Assembly: GCF_011762185.1 (NCBI RefSeq)
Contig: NZ_JAASQJ010000001.1
Location: 558,001 to 622,000 of the forward strand
Reading direction: 5' to 3'
DNA: 64,000 nucleotides
Source of the DNA: Dyadobacter arcticus
GTDB lineage: Bacteria; Bacteroidota; Bacteroidia; Cytophagales; Spirosomataceae
Made by a program: the position numbers and the translations under genes. The notes under the pieces are model-generated. The model was given only the letters and a program-made list of their open reading frames with translations. It was not told the origin of the DNA and did no database searches. Shown piece after piece: positions 27,594 through 35,940 of the stretch (its first letter is position 1; each line of letters starts with the position of its first letter).

Positions 27594-28055
27594 TCAGATG
27601 TAAAATTCTGAGGTATGTTTAATCTCTTTTAAAACAAAGGTGCTGTTCAGGACGCCGATGTTATCAATTTTGGAGAGCTTATATTTTACAAAATCGTGGT
27701 ATTCGTCCAGGCTGGCCACATTGATCTTCAATAGAAAATCCACCTGCCCCGCCATGTGGTAGCATTCCTGCACCTCCTGTAAATTCTGAATCTCCTGCTC
27801 GAATTTTTCAATGAACGCTTCATTGTGATATCGCATCGAAACCTGACAAATGGTGGTAACATGCCTGTTAATCAACTTCTTGTCGAGGATTGCGACATAA
27901 TGTTTGATATAACCCAGGCTTTCCAGTCGCCTGATCCGCTCGTAAACCGGGGATACCGTCAGGTTCAGCATTGTTGCGATTTCTTTGGTCGTCTTTTTTG
28001 CATCTTTTTGCAGGATGCGGAGAATCTTGGTATCAATTTTGTCCAGCTGTTCCAT
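27594..28055 (-). CDS. Lrp/AsnC-family transcriptional regulator
   Basis: 153 residues from the ATG at 28055; the longer frame starts from TTG and adds 15 residues. The N-terminal winged HTH reads LDKIDTKILRILQKDAKKTTKEI in two pieces with VSPVYERIRRLE as recognition helix. The C-terminal RAM domain (residues about 65–150) contains GQVDFLLKI and would bind an amino-acid effector. It is divergent from tdh–kbl, the threonine-to-glycine pathway, so it probably senses an amino acid and controls that pair, as Lrp does for tdh–kbl in Escherichia coli. Two palindromes in the intergenic region are candidate operators. Confidence 0.93.
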   Translation of the reverse strand: MEQLDKIDTKILRILQKDAKKTTKEIATMLNLTVSPVYERIRRLESLGYIKHYVAILDKKLINRHVTTICQVSMRYHNEAFIEKFEQEIQNLQEVQECYHMAGQVDFLLKINVASLDEYHDFVKYKLSKIDNIGVLNSTFVLKEIKHTSEFYI

Positions 28056-28129
28056 GGGGGGAGAATATTTACTGTGGTGGCGATTGATTACATACTGCAA
28101 AAGTAATAATATCTTTCAATCTGGGATAG

Positions 28130-28148
28130 TGCAGGAACATTTCCTGCA
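28130..28148. promoter_or_regulatory. Palindromic candidate operator between lrp-like gene and tdh
   Basis: TGCAGGAA-CAT-TTCCTGCA is a perfect 8-bp inverted repeat with 3-base centre. A second palindrome, ATTATT-GAA-AATAAT, lies at 28159–28173. Both stand in the divergent promoter region, where an autoregulating Lrp-type protein would bind. Confidence 0.55.
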
Positions 28149-28222
28149 ACATCATTAAATTATTGAAAATAATATCCTAAAATGGGAAATTGCAAGTGAT
28201 TTATGCTTTAAAAATGATTGTT

Positions 28223-29176
28223 ATGAAATCGGAATGTATTCTGGTCATTGGGGCAAACGGGCAAATTGGCTCTGTGCTTGTTGAGTACCTACGAGAGATT
28301 TATGGGGACGATAACATTGTTGCCTCAGATATCAGGATGCGGGATGGGCATAATGGCATTTTCGAAAAATTGGATGCAACAGATGGCAAGGCAATGTCGG
28401 CCATTGTGAAAAAATATAAAATTACCCAGATTTATCACTTGGCAGCGATCCTATCCGCCAAAGGTGAGCAGGAGCCGCTGAAAACCTGGGATATCAACAT
28501 GCAGACCTATTTCAATGTGTTGGAAGCGGCAAGGGAAAATAAGGTTAGCAAAGTCTTCTATCCAAGTTCAATTGCCGTTTTCGGTGATCATGTTGATAAT
28601 AAGGCTGACCAGTTTTCTTTCTTAAATCCCGCGACCGTTTACGGGATCAGTAAGGCGGCTGGTGAAAACTGGTCTAATTACTATTTCAAAAGATATGGCA
28701 CGGATATTCGCTCATTGCGGTATCCGGGCATCGTTGGATATCAGTCGATGCCTGGCGGCGGCACCACAGATTATGCCGTTGACATTTATCATAAAGCAGT
28801 TAAAGGCGAGGATTTTGAATGTTTTTTAAAATCCGAAACAACGCTTCCAATGATCTACATCAGCGACGCCATGGACGCGACAGTCCGTCTCATGGAAGCG
28901 CCCGCTGAAAAACTTACAGTACGAACCGGCTATAACCTGGCGGGAATGAGCTTCTCTCCCAAAGAAATTGCCGAAAGCATTCAAAAGACTATCCCTGATT
29001 TTAAAGTGACCTATAAGCCCGACTTTCGTCAGGCCATCGCAGAATCCTGGCCCGCCGAAATAGATGATTCACAAGCCCGAAAAGACTGGGGATGGCGCCC
29101 CGCATATTCCCTCGACAAAATGACCGAAGAAATGATAACCCAGCTAAGAAAAAAGTATGACCTGATTAAAAATTAA
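28223..29176 (+). CDS. tdh: L-threonine 3-dehydrogenase, epimerase (SDR) type
   Basis: 317 residues from the ATG at 28223 (other in-frame starts: ATG at 28214 and TTG at 28190). The Rossmann motif [10 protein letters not shown] is at the N terminus and the catalytic tyrosine/lysine in [11 protein letters not shown]. The block [22 protein letters not shown] is typical of the short-chain threonine dehydrogenases that use NAD. Product is 2-amino-3-oxobutyrate. The downstream gene, kbl, converts this to glycine and acetyl-CoA, which confirms the specificity against other sugar epimerases. Confidence 0.92.
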   Translation: MKSECILVIGANGQIGSVLVEYLREIYGDDNIVASDIRMRDGHNGIFEKLDATDGKAMSAIVKKYKITQIYHLAAILSAKGEQEPLKTWDINMQTYFNVLEAARENKVSKVFYPSSIAVFGDHVDNKADQFSFLNPATVYGISKAAGENWSNYYFKRYGTDIRSLRYPGIVGYQSMPGGGTTDYAVDIYHKAVKGEDFECFLKSETTLPMIYISDAMDATVRLMEAPAEKLTVRTGYNLAGMSFSPKEIAESIQKTIPDFKVTYKPDFRQAIAESWPAEIDDSQARKDWGWRPAYSLDKMTEEMITQLRKKYDLIKN

Positions 29177-29207
29177 CTAATTCGTTCATTCACCTAGCCA
29201 GTCATTC

Positions 29208-29246
29208 CCGTCCCACGGGGGCCGTCCCACGGGTTCCGTCCCACGG
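29208..29246. repeat. Three 14-bp-spaced copies of CCGTCCCACGG
   Basis: Exact 11-mers begin at 29208, 29222 and 29236. Each can fold as CCGT-CCC-ACGG. They lie between tdh and kbl in the 110-base gap and are followed by TCATT microrepeats. Confidence 0.85.
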
Positions 29247-29286
29247 CGGACTCATTTACTCATTCATTCATTCAAAATTAAACCCC

Positions 29287-30471
29287 ATGAACGCTACCAT
29301 CCAAAACGAACTGCAACAAGAACTTGAAGCAATCAAGACGGCGGGGTTATATAAAAAAGAACGTGTCATTACCACGCCCCAGTCCGCATACATTGCAACC
29401 GATGGCAAAAAGGTACTGAACTTCTGCGCCAACAATTACCTGGGACTTTCATCGCATCCGGAAGTGATTGAAGCAGGCATTGATGCCATTAACACCCACG
29501 GATTTGGCATGTCTTCGGTACGTTTTATTTGTGGTACCCAGGATATTCATAAGGAATTGGAGCAAAAAACTGCGGAATTCCTGGGTATGGAAGATTGCAT
29601 TCTCTACGCGGCCGCCTTCGATGCCAACGGTGGCGTTTTCGAACCATTACTTAATGAGCAGGACGCTATCATTTCCGACGAGCTTAACCATGCCTCGTTG
29701 ATTGACGGCATCAGGTTATGCAAAGCGAAACGCTTTCGCTATAAGCACAATGATATGGCTGATCTTGAAAAACAGCTCAGTGATGCAAAAGGAAGCCGCA
29801 GGATTTTGGTTGTTACTGACGGTGTTTTTTCTATGGACGGAACCATTGCGCAGCTGGATACCATTTGCGATTTGGTCGAGCAAAACAATGCAATGGTCAT
29901 GATCGACGAATGCCACGCTACCGGTTTTATGGGTAAAACGGGAAGAGGTTCTCACGAATTCAGAAATGTGATGGGCCGCATCGATATCATAACCGGAACA
30001 TACGGGAAAGCACTCGGAGGCGCCTCCGGCGGTTTTACAGCTGCTAAAAAAGAGATTGTTGAAATCCTTCGCCAACGCTCACGACCGTATTTATTTTCAA
30101 ATACATTGGCACCGTCGATTGTTGGGGCTTCCATTAAGGTTTTAGACTTATTATCTTCTTCCACATCGCTTCGAGATAAACTGGAAAAGAATACTGCTTA
30201 TTTCCGCAAAGCAATGACCGAGGCAGGTTTCGATATCCTGCCAGGCGAACATCCAATAGTTCCTATTATGCTATATGATGCCAAGTTAGCTCAGGAATTT
30301 GCGGCCAAATTGCTGGATGAGGGTATTTATGTGATTGGATTCTTCTATCCGGTCGTTCCCCAGGGCAAAGCACGGATTCGTGTCCAGATATCCGCCGGGC
30401 ACGAGCAGGAACATTTGGAAAAAGCAGTCGCTGCATTTACGAAGGTTGGTAAAGCGTTAGGGGTTGTTTAA
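29287..30471 (+). CDS. kbl: Glycine C-acetyltransferase (2-amino-3-ketobutyrate CoA ligase)
   Basis: 394 residues, a fold-type-I PLP enzyme of the alpha-oxoamine synthase family. The [10 protein letters not shown] block and [14 protein letters not shown] are present, with the PLP lysine (Lys241) in [13 protein letters not shown] and [11 protein letters not shown] for PLP binding. It cleaves 2-amino-3-oxobutyrate with CoA into glycine and acetyl-CoA in the cytoplasm. The gene follows tdh, with an unusual repeat-bearing 110-base gap between them, and is closed by a strong hairpin at 30482–30513. Confidence 0.96.
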   Translation: MNATIQNELQQELEAIKTAGLYKKERVITTPQSAYIATDGKKVLNFCANNYLGLSSHPEVIEAGIDAINTHGFGMSSVRFICGTQDIHKELEQKTAEFLGMEDCILYAAAFDANGGVFEPLLNEQDAIISDELNHASLIDGIRLCKAKRFRYKHNDMADLEKQLSDAKGSRRILVVTDGVFSMDGTIAQLDTICDLVEQNNAMVMIDECHATGFMGKTGRGSHEFRNVMGRIDIITGTYGKALGGASGGFTAAKKEIVEILRQRSRPYLFSNTLAPSIVGASIKVLDLLSSSTSLRDKLEKNTAYFRKAMTEAGFDILPGEHPIVPIMLYDAKLAQEFAAKLLDEGIYVIGFFYPVVPQGKARIRVQISAGHEQEHLEKAVAAFTKVGKALGVV

Positions 30472-30481
30472 AATCGGGACA

Positions 30482-30513
30482 GACTTACCAAGTTTTTTTA
30501 AACTTGGCAAGTC
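30482..30513. terminator. Bidirectional terminator between kbl and transglutaminase gene
   Basis: GACTTaCCAAGTTT and AAACTTGGcAAGTC pair with one A·C mismatch around a TTTT-rich loop, lying between two convergent stop codons. Confidence 0.7.
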
Positions 30514-30523
30514 TCGCTACTAA

Positions 30524-31327
30524 CTACGCCTTTTCGGCTTCCAGCAATACCGCTTCCACGTGCAATGACTGCAAAGTAGCATTACCATATTGGGTAACCA
30601 TCGCGACGTCGGCGGCGTCTCTTCCGTGGGCAATTTCGATGCGGTAGCCACTGGTTTTTTCCTGTACCGCATCGAAGGTGTACCAATCATTTCCAATATA
30701 AACTTCAAACCAGGCATGCAGGTCCATTACTTTCAGCCTGTCCAGGTATCCGACGGTCATTCGTGTGGGAATGCATAGATTGCGGCACAATGCTATGGCC
30801 AGGTGCGTGAAGTCACGGCACACCCCTATACGATTGCGTGCAAGGTCGAGTGCGGTAGTGCTGGCATCTGTTACGCCGTATTGATAGGTAATGTTATTAT
30901 GTATCCATGTTCTTATCGCTTCCACCTGTGCATACCCGGGTGCGAGATTTCCAGCAATCTCCATTGCCAGCATATTGATCTCATGTAAATCCGATTCACA
31001 GTACCTGCTGGGCAGAATGTAATGCATGACGTCATCGGGCAAATCTCCCACCAGCATGTATCCAGGAGGCGGATTTGGAATAGCTTTCGTAGGATTTACC
31101 TGCGCTTGTACTTCGGTTGAAATCGTAACCTGTCCAACAGGCAGAATTGTCCTCTGACAAGGGTTTCCGTAAATATCAATGTATTCTGAAAACGGGACCG
31201 GTGGCTCAATGCTAAATCCTTCCTGGATAATCGACTGTCCTTCCTGGCGTCGTGGCCGCAACATCGTGGTCACAGTAGTGGGAGTATACACGTCATACGT
31301 GAATACACTTCTTCCCTTCATTTTCAT
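30524..31327 (-). CDS. Transglutaminase-like domain protein
   Basis: 267 residues without a signal peptide. The N-terminal half (1–120) is a beta-rich transglutaminase N domain. The catalytic core follows with the nucleophilic Cys in RIGVCRDFTHLAIALC, the His in LHAWFEVYI and the Asp in WYTFDAV, in the Cys-His-Asp order of transglutaminase/arylamine N-acetyltransferase-like proteases. Related proteins are often encoded with an alpha-E protein and an ATP-grasp protein. The alpha-E gene is 7 kb away here (37728). The substrate is unknown. Confidence 0.9.
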   Translation of the reverse strand: MKMKGRSVFTYDVYTPTTVTTMLRPRRQEGQSIIQEGFSIEPPVPFSEYIDIYGNPCQRTILPVGQVTISTEVQAQVNPTKAIPNPPPGYMLVGDLPDDVMHYILPSRYCESDLHEINMLAMEIAGNLAPGYAQVEAIRTWIHNNITYQYGVTDASTTALDLARNRIGVCRDFTHLAIALCRNLCIPTRMTVGYLDRLKVMDLHAWFEVYIGNDWYTFDAVQEKTSGYRIEIAHGRDAADVAMVTQYGNATLQSLHVEAVLLEAEKA

Positions 31328-31509
31328 GGATGAGTCTTTTTATTATGATTGGCAAATGTAATGACAATGCATTTCTTATAAATTACGTGCCATTTTATTT
31401 TTATAATAACGGTGCATACGTTCTCTGAATTAAAACATTTTAATACTGGTTTCTCAATAGGAATATTAATTTTAGGATCAGTAGCGTATGAAATTAAAAT
31501 CGTTGGCGT

Positions 31510-32043
31510 ATGGCAGTTACAAAATGGATCGTAGACCCGGAACACTCGGAAGTAAAGTTTAAAATCAAACACCTCGTAATTTCCTCGATCACAGGTTCTT
31601 TTAATAATTTCGAGGGCGGGGCAACATCGGATCTCAATAATTTTGAATCGGCGGAAATTCACTTTTCGCTTGATGTAAGCAGTATCGACACGAATGTTGA
31701 AATGCGTGATGACCATTTAAAATCTTCGGATTTCTTTGATGCTGCGCAATTTCCTCATATCACCTTCCAATCAAATTATTTTCATAAAGTGAAGGGCGAT
31801 AACTACAAGCTTTCCGGCTTGCTTACCTTGAAAGGCATTACGAAACCCATTGAACTTGATGCTGAATATGGCGGTTCGGAGCGGGATGCTGAAGGGAATC
31901 TGCGGGTTGGATTTGAAGTGGAGGGGCGACTTAGCAGGCAGGAATATGGACTAAATTATATGCAATTGACGGATTCTGGCGGTTTGGTTATCGGGGAAGA
32001 CGTGAAATTGATCGCTAGCATTCAATTGGTTAAGCAATCTTAG
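31510..32043 (+). CDS. YceI-family lipid-binding-like protein, cytoplasmic form
   Basis: 177 residues. The family signature is visible from WIVDPEHSEVKFKIKHLVIS through HLKSSDFFDAAQFPHITF and LTLKGITKPI to the final strand. YceI proteins form a lipocalin-like barrel that binds a polyisoprenoid or similar amphiphile. Unlike classical YceI, this one has no signal peptide, so a cytoplasmic location is expected. The gene stands alone between divergent and downstream genes and is followed by a perfect terminator at 32077–32111. Confidence 0.9.
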   Translation: MAVTKWIVDPEHSEVKFKIKHLVISSITGSFNNFEGGATSDLNNFESAEIHFSLDVSSIDTNVEMRDDHLKSSDFFDAAQFPHITFQSNYFHKVKGDNYKLSGLLTLKGITKPIELDAEYGGSERDAEGNLRVGFEVEGRLSRQEYGLNYMQLTDSGGLVIGEDVKLIASIQLVKQS

Positions 32044-32076
32044 GCACATCATCATTGGGAGGTTCAAATCCTGTAC

Positions 32077-32111
32077 AACCCGACAATGCTATGTAGCATT
32101 GCCGGGTTTTT
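32077..32111 (+). terminator. Intrinsic terminator after the YceI gene
   Basis: AACCCGaCAATGCTA and TAGCATTGcCGGGTT form a long stem with one mismatch and 2-base loop, followed by a T-run. Confidence 0.88.
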
Positions 32112-32181
32112 GCTTAATGAGGATATTCCTGAACACTTTTCCTTTTACCTTTAAACCACTTTACCTTCCAAAGTTGCTTCT

Positions 32182-33534
32182 ATGAGGTTTTTGAAAATCC
32201 TGCTGAAAATAATCGGTTCAGTAGTCCTGCTTTTGTTATTGGCGATTGCAACCATGGTAACGACCATGGACCACACACCTTATAAGGAAATGCCGTACTA
32301 CGGACGGTGGAAAAAGATCATAAGTGAGGTTAAGGCAGACACTTCCGGATCGACGGGCACATTTCGGGCGGGTTGGGCGAAAGTAAATATCACTCCTTCA
32401 TCCCCAACGCCAACTGCGGGTTACGGCAATCGCAAGGGCAAGTTATATACATCCGTTCATGACTCGGTTTATGTGAGGGCAATGGTGGTAGACAATGGTT
32501 CCACACAGGCTGCCATCATCGCTGCGGACTTGCTCATTATTCCACCCACCGTCATAAAAGCCTTACAATCAAAGCTTACTGAAAAGGAAATTCCATTCGA
32601 TCAGGTATTCTTCGGAGCTACACATAGCCATAACAGCATAGGTGGTTGGGGAACTGGCATATCAGCTTTGTTTTTTTCCGGAAAATTTGAACAGGCAACG
32701 GTCGACCGTCTCGCTGATGCTTTTTTTCAGGCGATTGTTCAGGCAAAAGCGGCAATGGAACCCGTCAAACTTACCTATCTGGAATCCATTGATAGCGTGG
32801 ACATCCGTAACCGGCTGGTAGGTGAAGAAGGCGGGATCGATCCGGAGATACGTTCGGCCGCATTTACAACCCAAAGCGGGGAAAAGGCAATCCTGAGCTC
32901 TTTCGCAGCACATTCGACAGTCCTAAATTCTAAAAACATTGTCCTATCCCGTGATTATCCTGGAACGCTGGTCGATTCCCTCGAAAAAGGAAGGTACAAT
33001 TTTGCGATGTACATGGCCGGGGCCGTAGGAAGTATGGGGCCGATCGAGAAAGGGACGGATGACTTTGATGAGGTAAAAAATCAAGCTTTTGGTGTGCAGT
33101 CGGCATTGCTAAGTTCGTCGACCATTCGGGAAGTGTCGAAAAGCGCTGTACTGGGAGCAATTACATTACCCTTGCCTTTACGCGATCCTTCGCCTAGGGT
33201 TACCATGAACATTGTCTTGCGTTCGTGGGCATTTAAACAGGCATTTGGGGAATATCCTGTTTTCATAAAAGCATTGCGGATCGGCAACATTCTGATGGTA
33301 GGAATGCCCTGCGATTTTTCAGGGGAATTGATGAAAGAGCTGGACGCTTATGCAAAAACCAAAGGGCTAAACCTGATGGTAACCAGTTTTAATGGAGGTT
33401 ACATTGGCTATATTACACACGACAAACATTTCGATAAAGATCTTTATGAAACCAAAACCATGAGCTGGTACGGCCCTTACAATGGAGCTTATTTACAAGA
33501 AGTAATCAAAGATATTATTGACAAATTATCCTAA
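32182..33534 (+). CDS. Neutral/alkaline non-lysosomal ceramidase-like protein
   Basis: 450 residues. A membrane segment (residues about 5–25) acts as signal anchor. The mature part opens with FRAGWAKVNITPSSPTP, then has FFGATHSHNSIGGWG, whose His pair matches the zinc-binding region of neutral ceramidases. True ceramidases are longer (they carry an extra C-terminal domain) and act on N-acyl-sphingosine, which Bacteroidota can contain; this may be a truncated or specialised member. It lies 12 bases before an exported Gfo/Idh/MocA gene, which suggests a shared pathway. Confidence 0.85.
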   Translation: MRFLKILLKIIGSVVLLLLLAIATMVTTMDHTPYKEMPYYGRWKKIISEVKADTSGSTGTFRAGWAKVNITPSSPTPTAGYGNRKGKLYTSVHDSVYVRAMVVDNGSTQAAIIAADLLIIPPTVIKALQSKLTEKEIPFDQVFFGATHSHNSIGGWGTGISALFFSGKFEQATVDRLADAFFQAIVQAKAAMEPVKLTYLESIDSVDIRNRLVGEEGGIDPEIRSAAFTTQSGEKAILSSFAAHSTVLNSKNIVLSRDYPGTLVDSLEKGRYNFAMYMAGAVGSMGPIEKGTDDFDEVKNQAFGVQSALLSSSTIREVSKSAVLGAITLPLPLRDPSPRVTMNIVLRSWAFKQAFGEYPVFIKALRIGNILMVGMPCDFSGELMKELDAYAKTKGLNLMVTSFNGGYIGYITHDKHFDKDLYETKTMSWYGPYNGAYLQEVIKDIIDKLS

Positions 33535-33546
33535 CCAACCTATACG

Positions 33547-34632
33547 ATGAAAGCATTCTTACTGTTGATTTTCAGCCTTTTGACAATTCAGGCAATGGCA
33601 CAAAAGCCTGTTCGTATTGCTGTTGCAGGACTTACCCACGGACATGTGGGCTGGGTTTTCAACCGTTCAGATAAGAAAGACACGGAGCTGGTAGGAATTT
33701 ATGAGACAAACCCGGAATTGGTCAACCGGTTTGTAGAAAAATATAAACTGGATCGAAAGCTATTCTTTACAGATTTAAATAAAATGCTCGACGAGGTAAA
33801 GCCAGAAGCGGTTTCGGCATTTGGGGCTATCAATGAGCACATTAAGATTGTACGAGCATGTGCACCGCGCAAAATCCATGTGATGGTGGAAAAGCCATTG
33901 GCGACAACTTATGCAGAAGCAAAGGAAATCAATGCATTGGCCGAGAAGAATGGCATTCAGGTATTAACCAATTTTGAGACGTCCTGGTATGCTAGTAATC
34001 AATATGTGAATAAATTGGTCGAGGACGGGAAATTGGGGGAGATCCGCAAGGTAATGGTCAATGATGGTCATCAAGGGCCGAAGGAGATCGGCGTTAGCAG
34101 TGAATTTCTGGAAATCCTGACAGATCCTGTAAAAAATGGTGGTGGCGCATTAATCGATTTTGGTTGCTACGGTGCCAATTTAATGACCTGGCTTCTGAAG
34201 GGTGAGCGCCCGCTTTCAGTTACCGCTGTAATCCATCAGGACAAACCGGAGATTTATAAGAATGTAGACGACGAAGCCTCGATTGTCTTGCAATATCCCA
34301 AGGCGCAATGCATTATCCAGGGGTCGTGGAACTGGTCTTTTGCGCGAAAAGACATGGAAGTGTTTGGTAATAAGGGTTACGCAATTGCTGTGAATGCGAC
34401 CACGGTTCGCCAGAGATTTCAAGAGAAATCCCCCGAAGAAACCATTAAGCTTGATCCCAGACCGGCACCTCACACTGATCCGTTTTCTGTTTTAGCCGAC
34501 GTCGTACAAGGCAGGTTGAAATTGGATAAGAATGATCTGTATGGCTTGCCCGTGAATGTGATTGCGGTAGAAATATTGGATGCGGCAAGGGAATCGGCAA
34601 AATCCGGAAAAACGATTTTTCTCAAAAAGTAA
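33547..34632 (+). CDS. Exported Gfo/Idh/MocA-type oxidoreductase
   Basis: 361 residues. An N-terminal signal peptide (MKAFLLLIFSLLTIQAMAQ) precedes the Rossmann start RIAVAGLTHGHVGW, an altered form of the usual GxGxxG. The nicotinamide-site motif EKP is in VMVEKPLATT. The second domain includes NGGGALIDFGCYGANL. Exported members of this mostly cytoplasmic family are known in Bacteroidota and are thought to carry a tightly bound cofactor. It follows the ceramidase-like gene by 12 bases and precedes a thioesterase gene by 10 bases, so the three are one transcription unit. Confidence 0.9.
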   Translation: MKAFLLLIFSLLTIQAMAQKPVRIAVAGLTHGHVGWVFNRSDKKDTELVGIYETNPELVNRFVEKYKLDRKLFFTDLNKMLDEVKPEAVSAFGAINEHIKIVRACAPRKIHVMVEKPLATTYAEAKEINALAEKNGIQVLTNFETSWYASNQYVNKLVEDGKLGEIRKVMVNDGHQGPKEIGVSSEFLEILTDPVKNGGGALIDFGCYGANLMTWLLKGERPLSVTAVIHQDKPEIYKNVDDEASIVLQYPKAQCIIQGSWNWSFARKDMEVFGNKGYAIAVNATTVRQRFQEKSPEETIKLDPRPAPHTDPFSVLADVVQGRLKLDKNDLYGLPVNVIAVEILDAARESAKSGKTIFLKK

Positions 34633-34642
34633 CTGTTGAAAT

Positions 34643-35206
34643 ATGGAGCCCCGCTCTGTACACTTTTCTCAAACCACCCTGACGGAGCTGATGATTCCTT
34701 CCTATGCCAATTTTGGAGGGAAAATTCATGGCGGTATCCTGCTTTCGCTCATTGATAAAGTTGCTTACTCATGTGCGGCGAGGCATGCAGGCACTTATTG
34801 CGTAACAGTTTCCGTCGACGGCGTCGATTTCCTCGAACCTGTTGAAGTAGGGGACCTCGTTTCGCTGCATGCTTCTGTCAATTATGTCGGCAGGACATCA
34901 TTGGTGATTGGAATCCGGGTGATTGCAGAAAATGTGCGGAACGGGATCCAGCGGCATACCAATACTTCCTATGTTACAATGGTCGCGAAAGGCGATGACG
35001 ACAAGCCGACGGTTGTTCCTGAATTGTTACTGGAAAACGAAGAAGACGCGCGGCGGTTCCTGGAAGCGATCAAACGAAGGGAATTAAAGGAAACCTATCG
35101 CGATGCATTTGACAATGCCAAAACGAGGCTGGATGTCCAGTCAAATCTGGAAAGATTATCCCAGCAACGTTGTGTGATTGGCTGGGATAATGATTTGGCA
35201 TCTTGA
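34643..35206 (+). CDS. Acyl-CoA thioesterase, hotdog fold
   Basis: 187 residues. The 4HBT/YciA-type hotdog core is visible as IHGGILLSLIDKVAYSCAARHA, then VDFLEPVEVGDLVSLHASV and NTSYVTMVAKGDD. It hydrolyses acyl-CoA to free acid and CoA in the cytoplasm. A basic helical C-terminal extension of about 50 residues follows. It begins 10 bases after the exported oxidoreductase gene and is probably co-transcribed. The acyl chain preference cannot be read from sequence. Confidence 0.9.
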   Translation: MEPRSVHFSQTTLTELMIPSYANFGGKIHGGILLSLIDKVAYSCAARHAGTYCVTVSVDGVDFLEPVEVGDLVSLHASVNYVGRTSLVIGIRVIAENVRNGIQRHTNTSYVTMVAKGDDDKPTVVPELLLENEEDARRFLEAIKRRELKETYRDAFDNAKTRLDVQSNLERLSQQRCVIGWDNDLAS

Positions 35207-35289
35207 AAAATAGTTTTAAGATTGCCGATCCGCTATTTTAGTATTAAAAAAGATGGAGACTATCGATTTTAAGAAACTTGGTAAAGAAT

Positions 35290-35502
35290 ATGGAAGCTCT
35301 CAGTAATCTTCAATTGGAACTCTTAAAGGTTTATTCTCGTCCGGTTTCCGAGGATGACCTCCTGGCAATCCGGCATTTTTTGGCCAATTACTTTGCCGAA
35401 AAATCAATGAACCTGGCAGATGCTGTGTGGGATAAAAAAGCATGGACTGAAAAAGATAGTGATCGGATGATGAATGAGCATTTCAGGAAATCCGATCAAT
35501 GA
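35290..35502 (+). CDS. Antitoxin-like protein of a PIN toxin–antitoxin pair
   Basis: 70 residues from the ATG at 35290; a TTG at 35278 would add four residues. The pattern LQLELLKVYSRPVSEDDLL followed by FLANYFAEKSMNLADAVWDKK is typical of small helical antitoxins that precede COG1569-type PIN proteins. Its stop overlaps the toxin start by 4 bases (ATGA), the usual coupled layout. No DNA-binding motif is visible in this short protein. The pair lies 83 bases behind the thioesterase gene. Confidence 0.8.
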   Translation: MEALSNLQLELLKVYSRPVSEDDLLAIRHFLANYFAEKSMNLADAVWDKKAWTEKDSDRMMNEHFRKSDQ

Positions 35503-35915
35503 TCAAAGCCGTTATAGATACAAATATATTTTGGGTTTCAATATCACGACGCTCTTCCTCACATTGGCTTTTTGAGAGGTTAATCAAAGGAGACTTTATC
35601 CTGCCCGTCACCACCGAAATCCTTAAAGAATATGAAGAAGTTATTGGCAGACGAATGGGCGCAGAGGTCGCCAATGCAGTAATGGAAACGCTGGATTATC
35701 TGCCCAATGTTGAGTTGATAACTCGATATTATCAGTGGAAATTGGTTATAGCAGATCCTGACGATGATAAGTTTTCGGATTGCGCTGTGGCAGCTAATGC
35801 TGATAGCCTGGTTACACACGATGGACATTTCAACTCATTAAAAAATATCATGTTTCCAAAAATCACCGTCATAGATTTATCGACATTCGAAAACATGATC
35901 TCCGATATTAGCTGA
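35499..35915 (+). CDS. PIN-domain ribonuclease toxin (COG1569 type)
   Basis: 138 residues. The first acidic residue is in AVIDTNIFWVS, then VTTEILKEYEEVIGRR, and a DPDDDKFSDCAVAA block holds the later catalytic acids. Members cleave RNA and are held inactive by the cognate antitoxin encoded immediately upstream. The gene ends 25 bases before the convergent HerA-like gene. Confidence 0.88.
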   Translation: MIKAVIDTNIFWVSISRRSSSHWLFERLIKGDFILPVTTEILKEYEEVIGRRMGAEVANAVMETLDYLPNVELITRYYQWKLVIADPDDDKFSDCAVAANADSLVTHDGHFNSLKNIMFPKITVIDLSTFENMISDIS

Positions 35916-35940
35916 AATTGAGTTGCCCGATACAAAGACC

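Noticed and set aside
29208-29246. CRISPR-like array between tdh and kbl
   Set aside because: Units are only 11 bases with 3-base spacing and there are three; no cas gene is in the window.
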